Source: CAVTQY01 sp963736975
GTDB lineage: Bacteria > Pseudomonadota > Alphaproteobacteria > Acetobacterales > Acetobacteraceae
Reading direction: 5' to 3'
NCBI GenBank assembly: GCA_963736975.1
Contig: CAVTQY010000001.1
Location: 2,418,001 to 2,482,000, forward strand
DNA: 64,000 nt
In this document: in pieces, positions 27,096 to 35,457 of the stretch
How the letters are laid out: the number at the start of each line of letters is the position of its first letter
Numbering within the stretch: position 1 is the stretch's first letter
Notes under the pieces: model-generated
What the model saw: only the letters and a program-made list of their open reading frames with translations
The model's database searches: none
What the model was told of the DNA's origin: nothing
Position numbers and translations under genes: made by a program

Positions 27096-27781
27096 ATGAT
27101 GTGGGTGGTTGGTTCGCCTCGGCGTTCGGGGGATTGGGGGGTAGTTCGTTATCCGGTAGCGGCCCGGCAAGGAGGGCCGGGGCGGCGCGCCGGCTGAGAC
27201 GATGTGTGCTTAATTGCGTGTCTCATCGAGGGGGCGCAGTCCGGGGGGCGAAGCGTACACTTGGCCGATTTCGGGGGGTGCGAAGTGTACGTTCGGGCAT
27301 TTTGGGGCGCCGTGAAGCGTACGCTTGGGCTGTTTGGGGCGTCGGGAAGCGTACGCCTGACCGGGGGAGCGGAGTGCGAAACGTACGGCTTAGGTATCTC
27401 CGGTGTCTCGGTCTTCGGATGAGCGTAAAGGAGATCCTGGTTAGAGCGACTCTGTCTCGTTTGCCGGGTTGGGCGGGCGGGTGTTCGATGTGGGTGATGG
27501 CGATCGCTTGGCAAGGCGGTCCACGGTTGTCGGGCGAGCCAAAGCCGACCGGTTTCCGGTTTCACCCGCAACCCATCCCGCACAGTCACGAGCAGCGCGC
27601 AAATCTGACGCCGTGGCGCGCTCTGTTCTGAGCCAGACGTGATCGACCGCCGCGATGCCAACATCGTGCGATCAACGACAATCGCCCGTGCCGGTCAATC
27701 GGGCCGCTGCCGGGGGGCCACGCTGACTCTGATGGTGCGTTGGTCCTTGGCCGCCCGGCAAACATTTTGCATCATGCAGCC
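27096..27781. other. 686-base non-coding stretch containing the 32-bp array
   Basis: No gene is supported here. The notable content is the five-unit array at 27241-27400. The rest is GC-rich with small hairpins (for example GGCCC/GGGCC near 27160-27180) and an AT-richer end before the hydrolase gene. Confidence 0.6.
27241..27400. repeat. Five tandem 32-bp repeats, each centred on a GTAC palindrome
   Basis: GTAC cores start at 27255, 27287, 27319, 27351 and 27383, exactly 32 bases apart. Each core sits in a dyad such as AAGCGTACGCTT (perfect in unit 3, one to three changes in the others), and G-runs separate the units. The period is not a multiple of three, so this is not a coding repeat. The arrangement resembles iterons or a tandem operator array phased at about three helical turns. 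Confidence 0.85.
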
Positions 27782-28372
27782 ATGAGGATTTGCTTCATCG
27801 GCGACAGCTTCGTGAATGGCACAGGTGATGACGATTGCCTGGGTTGGGCTGGTCGCCTTTGCGCCGAGGCACGGCAACGCGGTCACGACATTACCCTCTA
27901 CAACCTGGGCATCCGCCGCGACACCTCCGGCGACATTGCGGCCCGGTGGGAGCGAGAGGCTACAGCCAGGCTACCGCCTGAACACGATGGACGGCTTGTC
28001 TTCTCCTTCAGTGTCAATGATTGCGTTCACGAGACCGCAGGGCAGCCCAGGGTCTCGGAGGACCTGGCTGTAGCCAATGCCCGTTCCATCCTGTCGCGCG
28101 CGCAGGCGAGATGGCCCATCTTGATGATCGGCCCGCCTTGCGCCGGTGAGGCTGCTCTGGATTTGCGCGTCGAGCATCTGTCCGACCGCATTGGGTTGCT
28201 TTGTAAGGAACTTTCGGTGCCTTTTCTGCCGGTCTTCAAGCACGTAGAGGGTAGCGAAGTCTGGCGTCGTGAGGCGGAGCAGAGCGATGGAATTCACCCG
28301 AATCGGGGCGGCTACTCACTCATCTATGAAGCTGTTCTGATGTGGCAGCCCTGGCGCGATTGGGTGTTCTAG
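27782..28372 (+). CDS. SGNH/GDSL-type hydrolase
   Basis: A 196-residue single-domain esterase-like protein. Block I is FIGDSFVNGTGD with the nucleophilic serine of GDS, FSVND corresponds to block III and DGIHPN to the catalytic Asp/His block V. The block II glycine lies in LYNLGIRRDTS. There is no signal peptide, so it is cytoplasmic. ATG 27782 is chosen because GDS should lie within the first ten residues. Substrate unknown; the family is broad. Confidence 0.88.
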   Translation: MRICFIGDSFVNGTGDDDCLGWAGRLCAEARQRGHDITLYNLGIRRDTSGDIAARWEREATARLPPEHDGRLVFSFSVNDCVHETAGQPRVSEDLAVANARSILSRAQARWPILMIGPPCAGEAALDLRVEHLSDRIGLLCKELSVPFLPVFKHVEGSEVWRREAEQSDGIHPNRGGYSLIYEAVLMWQPWRDWVF

Positions 28373-29099
28373 AGCTCTGTGCGGCTCGTCCCCCAAGCGG
28401 GTGTGCGTACATCAAAAAAAGTTCGGGCATTCGGCTTGCCCCCTGCGGCCAATGTGAATGCCTTTGGCCGCCACCTCGGCATGAACGCGCGGCGCCCGCA
28501 AGTGCTGCGGGAGGCGCCGTGCGCGGCATGAATTTCTGCCATCAGCACCGCATCTCGATCTCGACATGGCGGACCCTCCAACGCAAATGCTCGGGTGTCC
28601 TGGAAACCGGGTCAACTCCTTTCCTACGATGCACGCCGTGACTTTTTGGCGGCGCAGACGGCCTGTGACCGTCACATGGAAACAGAAACAAAGGCCATGA
28701 GCCAAGCTTAGGCCTGCATCTCTGAACCAGAAAATAGGCCCTACCGCCAGAATGGTGAGGAGCAACTGAAATCGACATTTGCGACGAGTGCGGTGCGACG
28801 TTCCATAACGCCCGTTCTGAAACTGGCGCCGCGCCCTGGGTCGCAGGCCTCACCTAAGGGGCTGCGCCCACGGCTTGGGGGTGGCCTCCTGGTTCTCGCA
28901 GAGCAGCGAACTATCCGGTCGGCCGAATGTGAAGCTGACGAATGACATGACATCCGAGCGGCAGTTCAGCTTGCTTTCAGAAGGCGACAATCAGCATAAT
29001 CGCCAAGAAGGCGGCTATGCATCGGAGCCTGACGGACGGCACGCATTGACGCTCAGGTGCCGACCAACAAAACGTACATGGTCCGAAGGGGTGAGAAAT
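28373..29099. other. 727-base stretch without a supported gene
   Basis: Short frames on both strands lack family features or ribosome sites. A large imperfect hairpin (GCGCGGCGCC...GGCGCCGTGCGC) lies at 28487-28524. Composition is less GC-rich than the flanks. It may hold decayed accessory DNA, but no parent gene is identifiable. Confidence 0.5.
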
Positions 29100-29696
29100 A
29101 TGTGCACAATAGCAAATGAAGGCTGGGCATCGACCGCTGTCGCTTGCGTCAGCGCCCTGGCGCTACTGGCGATCTCGTTAATGCCGGCGAGGACTGGCGC
29201 GCAAACAGTGAGCACATCGTCCACGACCTTCACTAAGTCGGAGTCGACCGGGACCGTTTCTGTCGTTCCCGGTACGGCGATGCCGGTTGATTGCGTTCGG
29301 TTGGCGAAGGAAATCTGCACATTTGAGGTGCGTGGGTCGGAAAAGAGCATTGCGTATGAGGGACCGGGTGAGTTGACCGAGCGTGTCACGGTCGACTTCA
29401 CCAAGCCCGTGTCGTCCGGTGCTGGCGTGTGTTTCCCACAAATGGGTATCGGAACGATCCACACCTCGCGCGGTGACTATACCTTCTATAACCAAGGTGA
29501 GACGTGTAGGCCGCCCCAATCCGCCGGCGTCGCTCCGGGCTTCGGCAACACAATGTTGCACGCGGTCATTACCGGCGGCACAGGCCGGTTTCAACATGCC
29601 ATAGGCACGCTAGCCGTCACCGTAGTTTCGCACCCACCGGCAGTCACGCTCTACCATACTTCCGGCGCGATAATAGGAATGGAAGCGGCCCCCTAG
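29100..29696 (+). CDS. Exported protein of unknown function, possibly barrel-fold
   Basis: A 198-residue protein starting at ATG 29100 behind AAGGGG. The N-terminus carries a hydrophobic signal (ACVSALALLAISLMP) ending near ARTGAQ, so secretion or a periplasmic location is likely. The mature part has three or four cysteines and a C-terminal GGTGRFQHAIGTLAVTVV, which resembles the GTGxFxxAxG turn of dirigent/allene-oxide-cyclase barrels. That likeness is weak. It stands alone in the accessory stretch with lower-GC DNA around it. Confidence 0.6.
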   Translation: MCTIANEGWASTAVACVSALALLAISLMPARTGAQTVSTSSTTFTKSESTGTVSVVPGTAMPVDCVRLAKEICTFEVRGSEKSIAYEGPGELTERVTVDFTKPVSSGAGVCFPQMGIGTIHTSRGDYTFYNQGETCRPPQSAGVAPGFGNTMLHAVITGGTGRFQHAIGTLAVTVVSHPPAVTLYHTSGAIIGMEAAP

Positions 29697-30170
29697 TCCG
29701 TAATATGCCCTGCGATGCCTCTGGCGGTTGGGCCTTGGACGTGGATGCCCGACCTTCGCTGCCTTCGCGCATGACGGTGGGGAGCGGGTGATTATTCACT
29801 GTTGTGGCGGCCGGGTGGGGAAGCGTTCATACGGAGAGCACAGAGAATCCACGGAGCACCGCGGAGATAGTCATCTGCTGGAGGGCGGTTTGAGCTAACG
29901 GTAATCGGTCAGCTTGTGATTATCTGCGTGCATCTTCTTGCACCTGCATTTTGGAATCTTTCTTTGACAATGCGGCCGAGACGCAGTGACGAGGCGATAG
30001 CAAGAAAGGTTTTGATGCAGACGCCGTTGACAGACGAACGGAAGAGCTGGCGATCACGGCGGACGCGAGTGTCGCTGCTCGGGGGCCCAAGAAGGAGGCG
30101 CGTATCGCCCCCAAAAGGAAGACGTGGATGGCCGGGCCAAGCCGGCCATGACGAGTGGGCCCCGCTGCGG
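29697..30170. other. 474-base stretch without a supported gene
   Basis: Contains direct AT-rich fragments and a perfect stem ATGGCCGG/CCGGCCAT with a 6-base loop at 30128-30149, just beyond the stop of the minus-strand VOC/DUF5996 gene, where it may act in termination. Confidence 0.5.
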
Positions 30171-31463
30171 TCAGGCGCGGGTGAGCAGTTCCAGAAGATG
30201 CCCGTCGGGGTCACGGAAGTAGAAGCCGCGTCCGCCATTCCAGTCGTTCAGCTCGCGGTTCTCGGTGTGCCAGGGATCGCTGCCATAGACGAGCCCAGCG
30301 GCCTGGACGCGCTGCAGAATGGCATCGAACTCGATATCGCTGACATGGAAGGCGTAATGATGGGGCTCGACCGCGGTCGCGTTGTCGAAATCGAGGGTAA
30401 GCTCCGCGTTGACCCGCACCGGGGCGAAATGGCCTTTCGGTCCCTCATAGGCCAAGCCGAAAACATCGGCGAAAAACCGCGCCGCGGCGTCTTTGTCGCG
30501 GGCCGGCACGATGGTGTGGTTGAGGGTGATCGTCATGGCTGTCTCCTCAGAACCCCGTTCCAGGCGTCCCCGATCCCATTTGGCTAGATCGGCGGCAGCG
30601 TCATAGGTCGCTTGCAGGAACTCGAGCAGCGTTGCATCCGGCGAGTCCGCCTGCCGGACAGCATCATAGGGCAGAATGAACTGGCCCAGGCCCTGGTCGT
30701 AGAATGCTGCCGCGGGCCGGAGCGGTGCCTGCGGGAAGCCGGCCGGTTCCGGATAAGCATACGAGTAGAAGGCCGGCTGCTCGATGCCGTTGCCGCCGGG
30801 CCAGAAACCGCAACTGCTGACCTCATGCGAGTAAGCCTCCCGGGTGATGCGATCGGCGTCGGGCTTCGACGGAGCGGCGCGGCCGGAAAAGCGCGTCACC
30901 GCAAGGTCGAAGCTGCCCCAGAAGAAATGCACTGGGCTGACCTTCCCGATGAAGCGGGCACGAAACGCGGTAAAGAGGCGGTCCACCTGCACCAGGATGC
31001 GCCAGAATCGCTGCGCGTACTCTGGGTCGTAAGCCGCATGCTGGCGGTCCGTCTCGAACGGGATCGGATCGGTGATCTCGACGGGGGTGGTCCAGATGCG
31101 AACCTCGAGGCCGAGCGTCCGCAGCCGCTCCATGACTGTTTGGTAGAAATCCGCGACCGTCATGGGCCGCAAGGGCAATGAGTCCGTCGCGCCGTCGCTG
31201 GCATGGATCGTCAGCCGATGGTCGATGAAGTCGAAATCGATCTGAAAGCTGCGGCGGCCGTGCGGGATCGGGGAGGTCGTCAGTCCGCGGCTGGTGACAT
31301 ACAGCGGAACCTGCCACCAGTGATTGATCAGCGGCGCCTGGGCCAGGCGGATCTTGCCGATCACCTGCGTCCACATATGCAAGGTCGCATAGGTATCGCG
31401 CCAGGTGGCCAGCGGCAGCTCTGGCCAGGCGGTCTGCCCCGGTTCGCTACGCGCAAGCGCCAT
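30171..31463 (-). CDS. DUF5996 domain joined to a VOC (glyoxalase-fold) domain
   Basis: A 430-residue open frame. Residues 1-305 match DUF5996 proteins (WPELPLATWRDTYATLHMW, HFFWGSFDLAVTRFSG). Residues 310-430 are a complete VOC domain beginning MTITLNHTIVPARDK and ending FYFRDPDGHLLELLTRA. The VOC part has its own start (ATG 30536) preceded by GAGGAG, so two coupled genes are a real alternative: removing one G from the GGGG at 30553-30556 would end the first protein at a TGA overlapping that ATG. A true fusion and a one-base insertion both fit. Function unknown. Confidence 0.75.
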   Translation of the reverse strand: MALARSEPGQTAWPELPLATWRDTYATLHMWTQVIGKIRLAQAPLINHWWQVPLYVTSRGLTTSPIPHGRRSFQIDFDFIDHRLTIHASDGATDSLPLRPMTVADFYQTVMERLRTLGLEVRIWTTPVEITDPIPFETDRQHAAYDPEYAQRFWRILVQVDRLFTAFRARFIGKVSPVHFFWGSFDLAVTRFSGRAAPSKPDADRITREAYSHEVSSCGFWPGGNGIEQPAFYSYAYPEPAGFPQAPLRPAAAFYDQGLGQFILPYDAVRQADSPDATLLEFLQATYDAAADLAKWDRGRLERGSEETAMTITLNHTIVPARDKDAAARFFADVFGLAYEGPKGHFAPVRVNAELTLDFDNATAVEPHHYAFHVSDIEFDAILQRVQAAGLVYGSDPWHTENRELNDWNGGRGFYFRDPDGHLLELLTRA

Positions 31464-31493
31464 CGAGAATCTCCGTGCAGTTTCTGCCGCCGA

Positions 31494-31904
31494 TCACGTC
31501 AGAGCCGCGCCGGCGGCGACAGCCGCGCGTTGCAGGGCCCGGTCCAGGCTGGCGAGCGGAAACCTGCGCCGCAGGGCCAGCTCGAGATATGCAACATCAT
31601 ACACGGACAGCCGGCGCTGATATGCGAGTTGCATAATCTCCTGCCACGTGCGGGCAGGAGTTTCGAGATCGGTCTCGATCGGCAGGCAGGCGAGATCACC
31701 GAGTGTTTGTCGCCGCCATGATGGACGGATCGACCCGCGCCGTTCACTTCGCAGCAAAACGGCGCCCACCTCGATGTGCCGTGTCGCCGGAACAACCGCG
31801 CCGGGAAACACCGTTGTGTCCGCGACACGAGCAAGCAGTCCGATCGCCTCCGCAGACGCTTCATCGGGCAACACCGCCGCGAGCGCCACCGACGCATCCA
31901 GCAC
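31494..31904 (-). CDS. vapC: VapC-type PIN-domain toxin
   Basis: A 136-residue PIN ribonuclease. The acidic residues lie in VLDASVAL, RHIEVGAVL, SVYDVAYLELA and near PLASLDRALQ, in the usual order. The start is probably GTG 31904, giving MLDASVAL. It follows the antitoxin stop by 22 bases on the same strand and should be neutralised by that product. Confidence 0.85.
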   Translation of the reverse strand: MLDASVALAAVLPDEASAEAIGLLARVADTTVFPGAVVPATRHIEVGAVLLRSERRGSIRPSWRRQTLGDLACLPIETDLETPARTWQEIMQLAYQRRLSVYDVAYLELALRRRFPLASLDRALQRAAVAAGAALT

Positions 31905-31926
31905 GATGGCTACCCATGATTGCTGG

Positions 31927-32211
31927 CTATCGGCGTTCTTTTTCCAACATCGCGTGCAGTTCACCTTCCTGGAACCGGACACCCGCCGCGGCGAGCTGCT
32001 CGCGCCGTCTGTTCAGATCATTCAGTGCGTTGCGCGCCCCGTCGCGATCGATACGGCGGCGCTCGGGAACCAACCACGCCACCGGATGGCCGTGGCGCGT
32101 GATCACCACCTCCTCGCCGCGCTCGACCCGGTCAAGCAGAGCGGAAAGATGCGATTTCGCCTCGGAGGCGCCGACGATGACAGGCCTCGCGAGTTGATTC
32201 ATTGCCGCCAC
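31927..32211 (-). CDS. vapB: Type II antitoxin, Phd/YefM family
   Basis: A 94-residue antitoxin. The N-terminal fold ASEAKSHLSALLDRVERGEEVVITRHGHPVAWLVP is a textbook Phd/YefM DNA-binding domain; the charged C-terminus (LNDLNRRREQLAAAG) would wrap the toxin. ATG 32211 is used, with a second ATG three codons later. Such antitoxins usually repress their own promoter. The gene diverges from atpH. Confidence 0.87.
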   Translation of the reverse strand: MAAMNQLARPVIVGASEAKSHLSALLDRVERGEEVVITRHGHPVAWLVPERRRIDRDGARNALNDLNRRREQLAAAGVRFQEGELHAMLEKERR

Positions 32212-32376
32212 TTAGACCAGAAGTCGGACGGTTCAAGGCGGCGCAACGCTCTGGCCTGCCCGCGGCGACCTCGTGTTGCACCCGCACAACCCCCATGCTA
32301 GAGGCCCGCCGCCGGCAAGGCGCGCCGGCGAACCGTGCCGCGCGCTCGCGCGGCTCCATGCAATACGGGGACGGAG

Positions 32377-32949
32377 TTGGCCTCAACAGGCGGAACGACG
32401 ACCGCATCGGGCGGCGGACTGGCCGACCGCTACGCCGCCGCGCTCTATGGATATGCCGAGGAAGCCCGGGCGCTCGACCAAGTCGCCACCGAAATGGACC
32501 AGCTCGGGCGGCTGATCGATGAAAGCGGCGATTTTCGCCGGCTGCTGGAATCTCCGCTGATCGATGTGCACCAGGCCAGCCGGGCCGCGATCGCGGTGCT
32601 GGAGCAGGAAGGCTTCGGCAAGCCGGTGCGGGACTTCGTGGGCGTGGTCGCCAGCAACCGCCGCCTGCGCAGCCTGCGGCAGATCGTCGCCGCGTTTGCC
32701 GCGCTGGTCGCCGAGAAGCGCGGCGTGGTCACCGCCTTCGTCGCCTCGGCCCACAAGCTGAACGACGTGCAGCGCCAGCAGCTTCGTGCCCGGCTGATCG
32801 AGGCCGGCTACGGCAACGTCAATATCGCCGAGCAGGTGGAACCCGAGCTGCTGGGCGGGCTGGTCGTCCGCGTCGGTGCCCGCCTTTACGACACCTCTTT
32901 GAAATCCCGCCTGCAGCGCTTGCAGTACGCCATGAAGGGAGCCGCCTGA
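32377..32949 (+). CDS. atpH: F1 ATP synthase subunit delta
   Basis: A 190-residue stator subunit linking F1 to the b subunits. GGLADRYAAALYGYAEE at the N-terminus and the C-terminal GGLVVRVGARLYDTSLKSRLQRL are diagnostic. The best start is TTG 32377, with GGGGA five bases upstream, giving LASTGGTTTAS; there is no suitable ATG in frame nearby. First gene of atpHAGDC, with atpA starting one base after its stop. Confidence 0.93.
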   Translation: MASTGGTTTASGGGLADRYAAALYGYAEEARALDQVATEMDQLGRLIDESGDFRRLLESPLIDVHQASRAAIAVLEQEGFGKPVRDFVGVVASNRRLRSLRQIVAAFAALVAEKRGVVTAFVASAHKLNDVQRQQLRARLIEAGYGNVNIAEQVEPELLGGLVVRVGARLYDTSLKSRLQRLQYAMKGAA

Positions 32950-32950
32950 G

Positions 32951-34483
32951 ATGGAGATCCGCCCGGCCGAGATCTCGGAGATCCTGAAGAAGCAGATCGC
33001 CGCGTTCGACACCGAAGCCAATGTCGCCGAAACCGGCCAGGTGCTGAGCGTAGGTGACGGCATCGCCCGCGTCTTCGGCCTGCAGAACGTGATGTCCGGG
33101 GAGATGGTGGAGTTTCCCGGCGCCGGCATGCGCGGGATGGCGCTGAACCTGGAGACCGACAATGTCGGCGTGGTGATCTTCGGCGACGACCGGCGGATCC
33201 GCGAAGGCGACACCGTCTCGCGCACGGGCGCCATCGTGGAGGTTCCGGTTGGCGACGCCCTGCTCGGCCGGGTGGTCGATGGGCTCGGCAATCCGATCGA
33301 CGACAAGGGGCCGATCAAGACGGACGAGCGCCGCCGGGTCGAGGTGAAGGCGCCGGGGATCATCCCGCGCAAGTCGGTGCATGAGCCGATGCAGACCGGG
33401 CTGAAGGCGATCGATGCGCTGATCCCGATAGGCCGCGGCCAGCGGGAGCTGATCATCGGCGACCGCCAGACCGGCAAAACGGCGGTGATCATCGACACCA
33501 TCATCAACCAGAAGCCGATCAACGCGAGCGGCGACGAGAAGCGGAAGCTCTACTGCATCTATGTCGCCATCGGGCAGAAGCGCTCCACGGTGGCGCAGTT
33601 GGTGCGCACGCTGGAAGAGAACGGCGCGATGGAATACTCAACCGTGGTCGCGGCGACGGCGTCCGACCCGGCGCCGATGCAGTTCCTGGCGCCCTATACC
33701 GGCTGCACGATGGGCGAGCATTTCCGCGACAACGGGCGGCACGCGGTGATCTTCTACGACGACCTTTCGAAACAGGCCGTCGCCTACCGTCAGATGTCGC
33801 TGCTGCTGCGACGCCCGCCGGGGCGCGAGGCGTATCCGGGCGACGTGTTCTATCTGCATTCGCGCCTGCTGGAGCGCGCGGCGAAGATGAGCGACGAGTA
33901 TGGCGCCGGCAGCCTGACGGCGCTGCCGGTGATCGAGACGCAGGCGGGCGACGTATCGGCCTATATCCCGACCAATGTCATCTCCATCACCGACGGCCAG
34001 ATTTTCCTTGAGACGGAGCTGTTCTTCCGCGGCATCCGTCCGGCGGTGAACGTGGGCATTTCGGTGTCGCGGGTGGGCTCGGCGGCGCAGATCAAGGCGA
34101 TGAAGCAGGTCGCCGGCCGCATCAAGCTGGAACTGGCGCAGTACCGTGAGATGGCGGCGTTCGCGCAGTTTGCTTCAGACCTGGATGCCTCGACGCAGGC
34201 GCTGCTGGCGCGCGGGGCGCGGTTGACCGAGCTGCTGAAACAGCCGCAGTACCAGCCGATGCCGGTCGAGGAGCAAGTCGCGGCGATCTTTGCGGGGGTG
34301 CGCGGGTATCTGGACAAGGTCGATGTCGGCAAAGTGACGACGTTCGAGGCGCAGTATTTGTCGGAGCTGAAGTCGCGTGCGCCGGATATTTTGCAGGCGA
34401 TCCGCGCCGACCTGGAGATCAAGCCGGAGACGGAGAAGAAGCTGACCGCGCTGCTGGACGGCTTCGCCGGATCGTTCCAGTAA
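32951..34483 (+). CDS. atpA: F1 ATP synthase subunit alpha
   Basis: A 510-residue non-catalytic nucleotide-binding subunit. The P-loop GDRQTGKT lies near residue 170, and IRPAVNVGISVSRVGSAAQ is the ATP synthase alpha/beta signature. Length is standard. Eleven bases separate it from atpG. Confidence 0.97.
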   Translation: MEIRPAEISEILKKQIAAFDTEANVAETGQVLSVGDGIARVFGLQNVMSGEMVEFPGAGMRGMALNLETDNVGVVIFGDDRRIREGDTVSRTGAIVEVPVGDALLGRVVDGLGNPIDDKGPIKTDERRRVEVKAPGIIPRKSVHEPMQTGLKAIDALIPIGRGQRELIIGDRQTGKTAVIIDTIINQKPINASGDEKRKLYCIYVAIGQKRSTVAQLVRTLEENGAMEYSTVVAATASDPAPMQFLAPYTGCTMGEHFRDNGRHAVIFYDDLSKQAVAYRQMSLLLRRPPGREAYPGDVFYLHSRLLERAAKMSDEYGAGSLTALPVIETQAGDVSAYIPTNVISITDGQIFLETELFFRGIRPAVNVGISVSRVGSAAQIKAMKQVAGRIKLELAQYREMAAFAQFASDLDASTQALLARGARLTELLKQPQYQPMPVEEQVAAIFAGVRGYLDKVDVGKVTTFEAQYLSELKSRAPDILQAIRADLEIKPETEKKLTALLDGFAGSFQ

Positions 34484-34493
34484 GGGGCGCGCG

Positions 34494-35378
34494 ATGCCCA
34501 GCCTGAAAGCGCTTCGCACCCGGATCAACAGCGTCAAATCGACGCAGAAGATCACCTCGGCGATGAAGATGGTCGCGGCTTCGAAGCTGCGGCGTGCGCA
34601 GGCCCAGGCGGAGGCGGCGCGGCCCTATGCCGAGCGGATGCAGCGGATGTTGAGCGCGCTGGCTGCCTCGGTCGCCGACAGCCCGACGGCGCCGCCGTTG
34701 CTGGTGGGCACCGGGAAGGAGCAGACGCACCTGCTGGTCGCGGTGACCGGCGATCGCGGGCTGGCGGGGGCGTTCAACGCCAATGTCGGCCGGGCAACGC
34801 GCACCTTGGCGCGCCGGCTGGAGGCGGAGGGCAAGACGGTGAAGATCCTCGCCGTGGGCCGCAAGGGACGGGATTATCTGCGCCGGGAACTCGCCAGCCG
34901 CTTTGCCGGGGATGTGAACTTCGTGGGCAAGCGGCGACTGGAGTTCACGGATGCGGAGGGGATCGCGCAGCAGATCACCGCAATGGTGATGGCGGGCGAG
35001 GTCGATGTCTGCACGCTGATCTACAACCAGTTCCGCTCGGTGATCTCGCAGGTCGTGACGGAGCAGCAGTTGATCCCGGCGCCGATCCCGGAAGGGGCCG
35101 CGGATACCGAGGCGCTGGGCGGCGCCAGCTATGATTTCGAGCCGGACGAGGAGACGATCCTGTCGCGGCTGCTGCCGCAGAATTTGGCGATCCAGGTGTA
35201 TCGGGCGCTCTTAGAGAGCAGCGCCGGGTTCTTCGCCTCGCAGATGACGGCGATGGACAGTGCCACGCGGAATGCCGGGGATATGATCAAGCGGCTGACG
35301 CTGAACTATAACCGCGCGCGGCAGGCGAATATCACCAAGGAACTGATCGAGATCATCTCGGGCGCCGAGGCGGTCTGA
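34494..35378 (+). CDS. atpG: F1 ATP synthase subunit gamma
   Basis: A 294-residue central shaft subunit. The N-terminal helix SLKALRTRINSVKSTQKITS and the C-terminal helix SATRNAGDMIKRLTLNYNRARQ, ending ITKELIEIISGAEAV, are conserved rotor elements. A palindromic repeat lies between its stop and atpD. Confidence 0.96.
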   Translation: MPSLKALRTRINSVKSTQKITSAMKMVAASKLRRAQAQAEAARPYAERMQRMLSALAASVADSPTAPPLLVGTGKEQTHLLVAVTGDRGLAGAFNANVGRATRTLARRLEAEGKTVKILAVGRKGRDYLRRELASRFAGDVNFVGKRRLEFTDAEGIAQQITAMVMAGEVDVCTLIYNQFRSVISQVVTEQQLIPAPIPEGAADTEALGGASYDFEPDEETILSRLLPQNLAIQVYRALLESSAGFFASQMTAMDSATRNAGDMIKRLTLNYNRARQANITKELIEIISGAEAV

Positions 35379-35382
35379 CACA

Positions 35383-35435
35383 CCCTCACCCGGTTCGCTG
35401 CGCGAACCGATCTCTCCCGCAGGGCGGGAGAGGTG
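35383..35435. repeat. Palindromic repeat element between atpG and atpD
   Basis: A complete double-hairpin copy (GGTTCGCTGCGCGAACC, then CTCTCCCGCAGGGCGGGAGAG) inside the atp operon. Translation of atpD uses a separate AAAGGAA site 20 bases further on. Confidence 0.88.
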
Positions 35436-35457
35436 TTGGATAAAAGGAACGGTAATT

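Noticed and set aside
27241..27400. CRISPR array
   Set aside because: Repeat core (~12 bp) and spacer (~20 bp) are too short, the 'spacers' resemble each other and no cas gene is near.
28373..29099. Small coding frames on both strands
   Set aside because: None has a ribosome site, family motif or plausible composition; left as non-coding.
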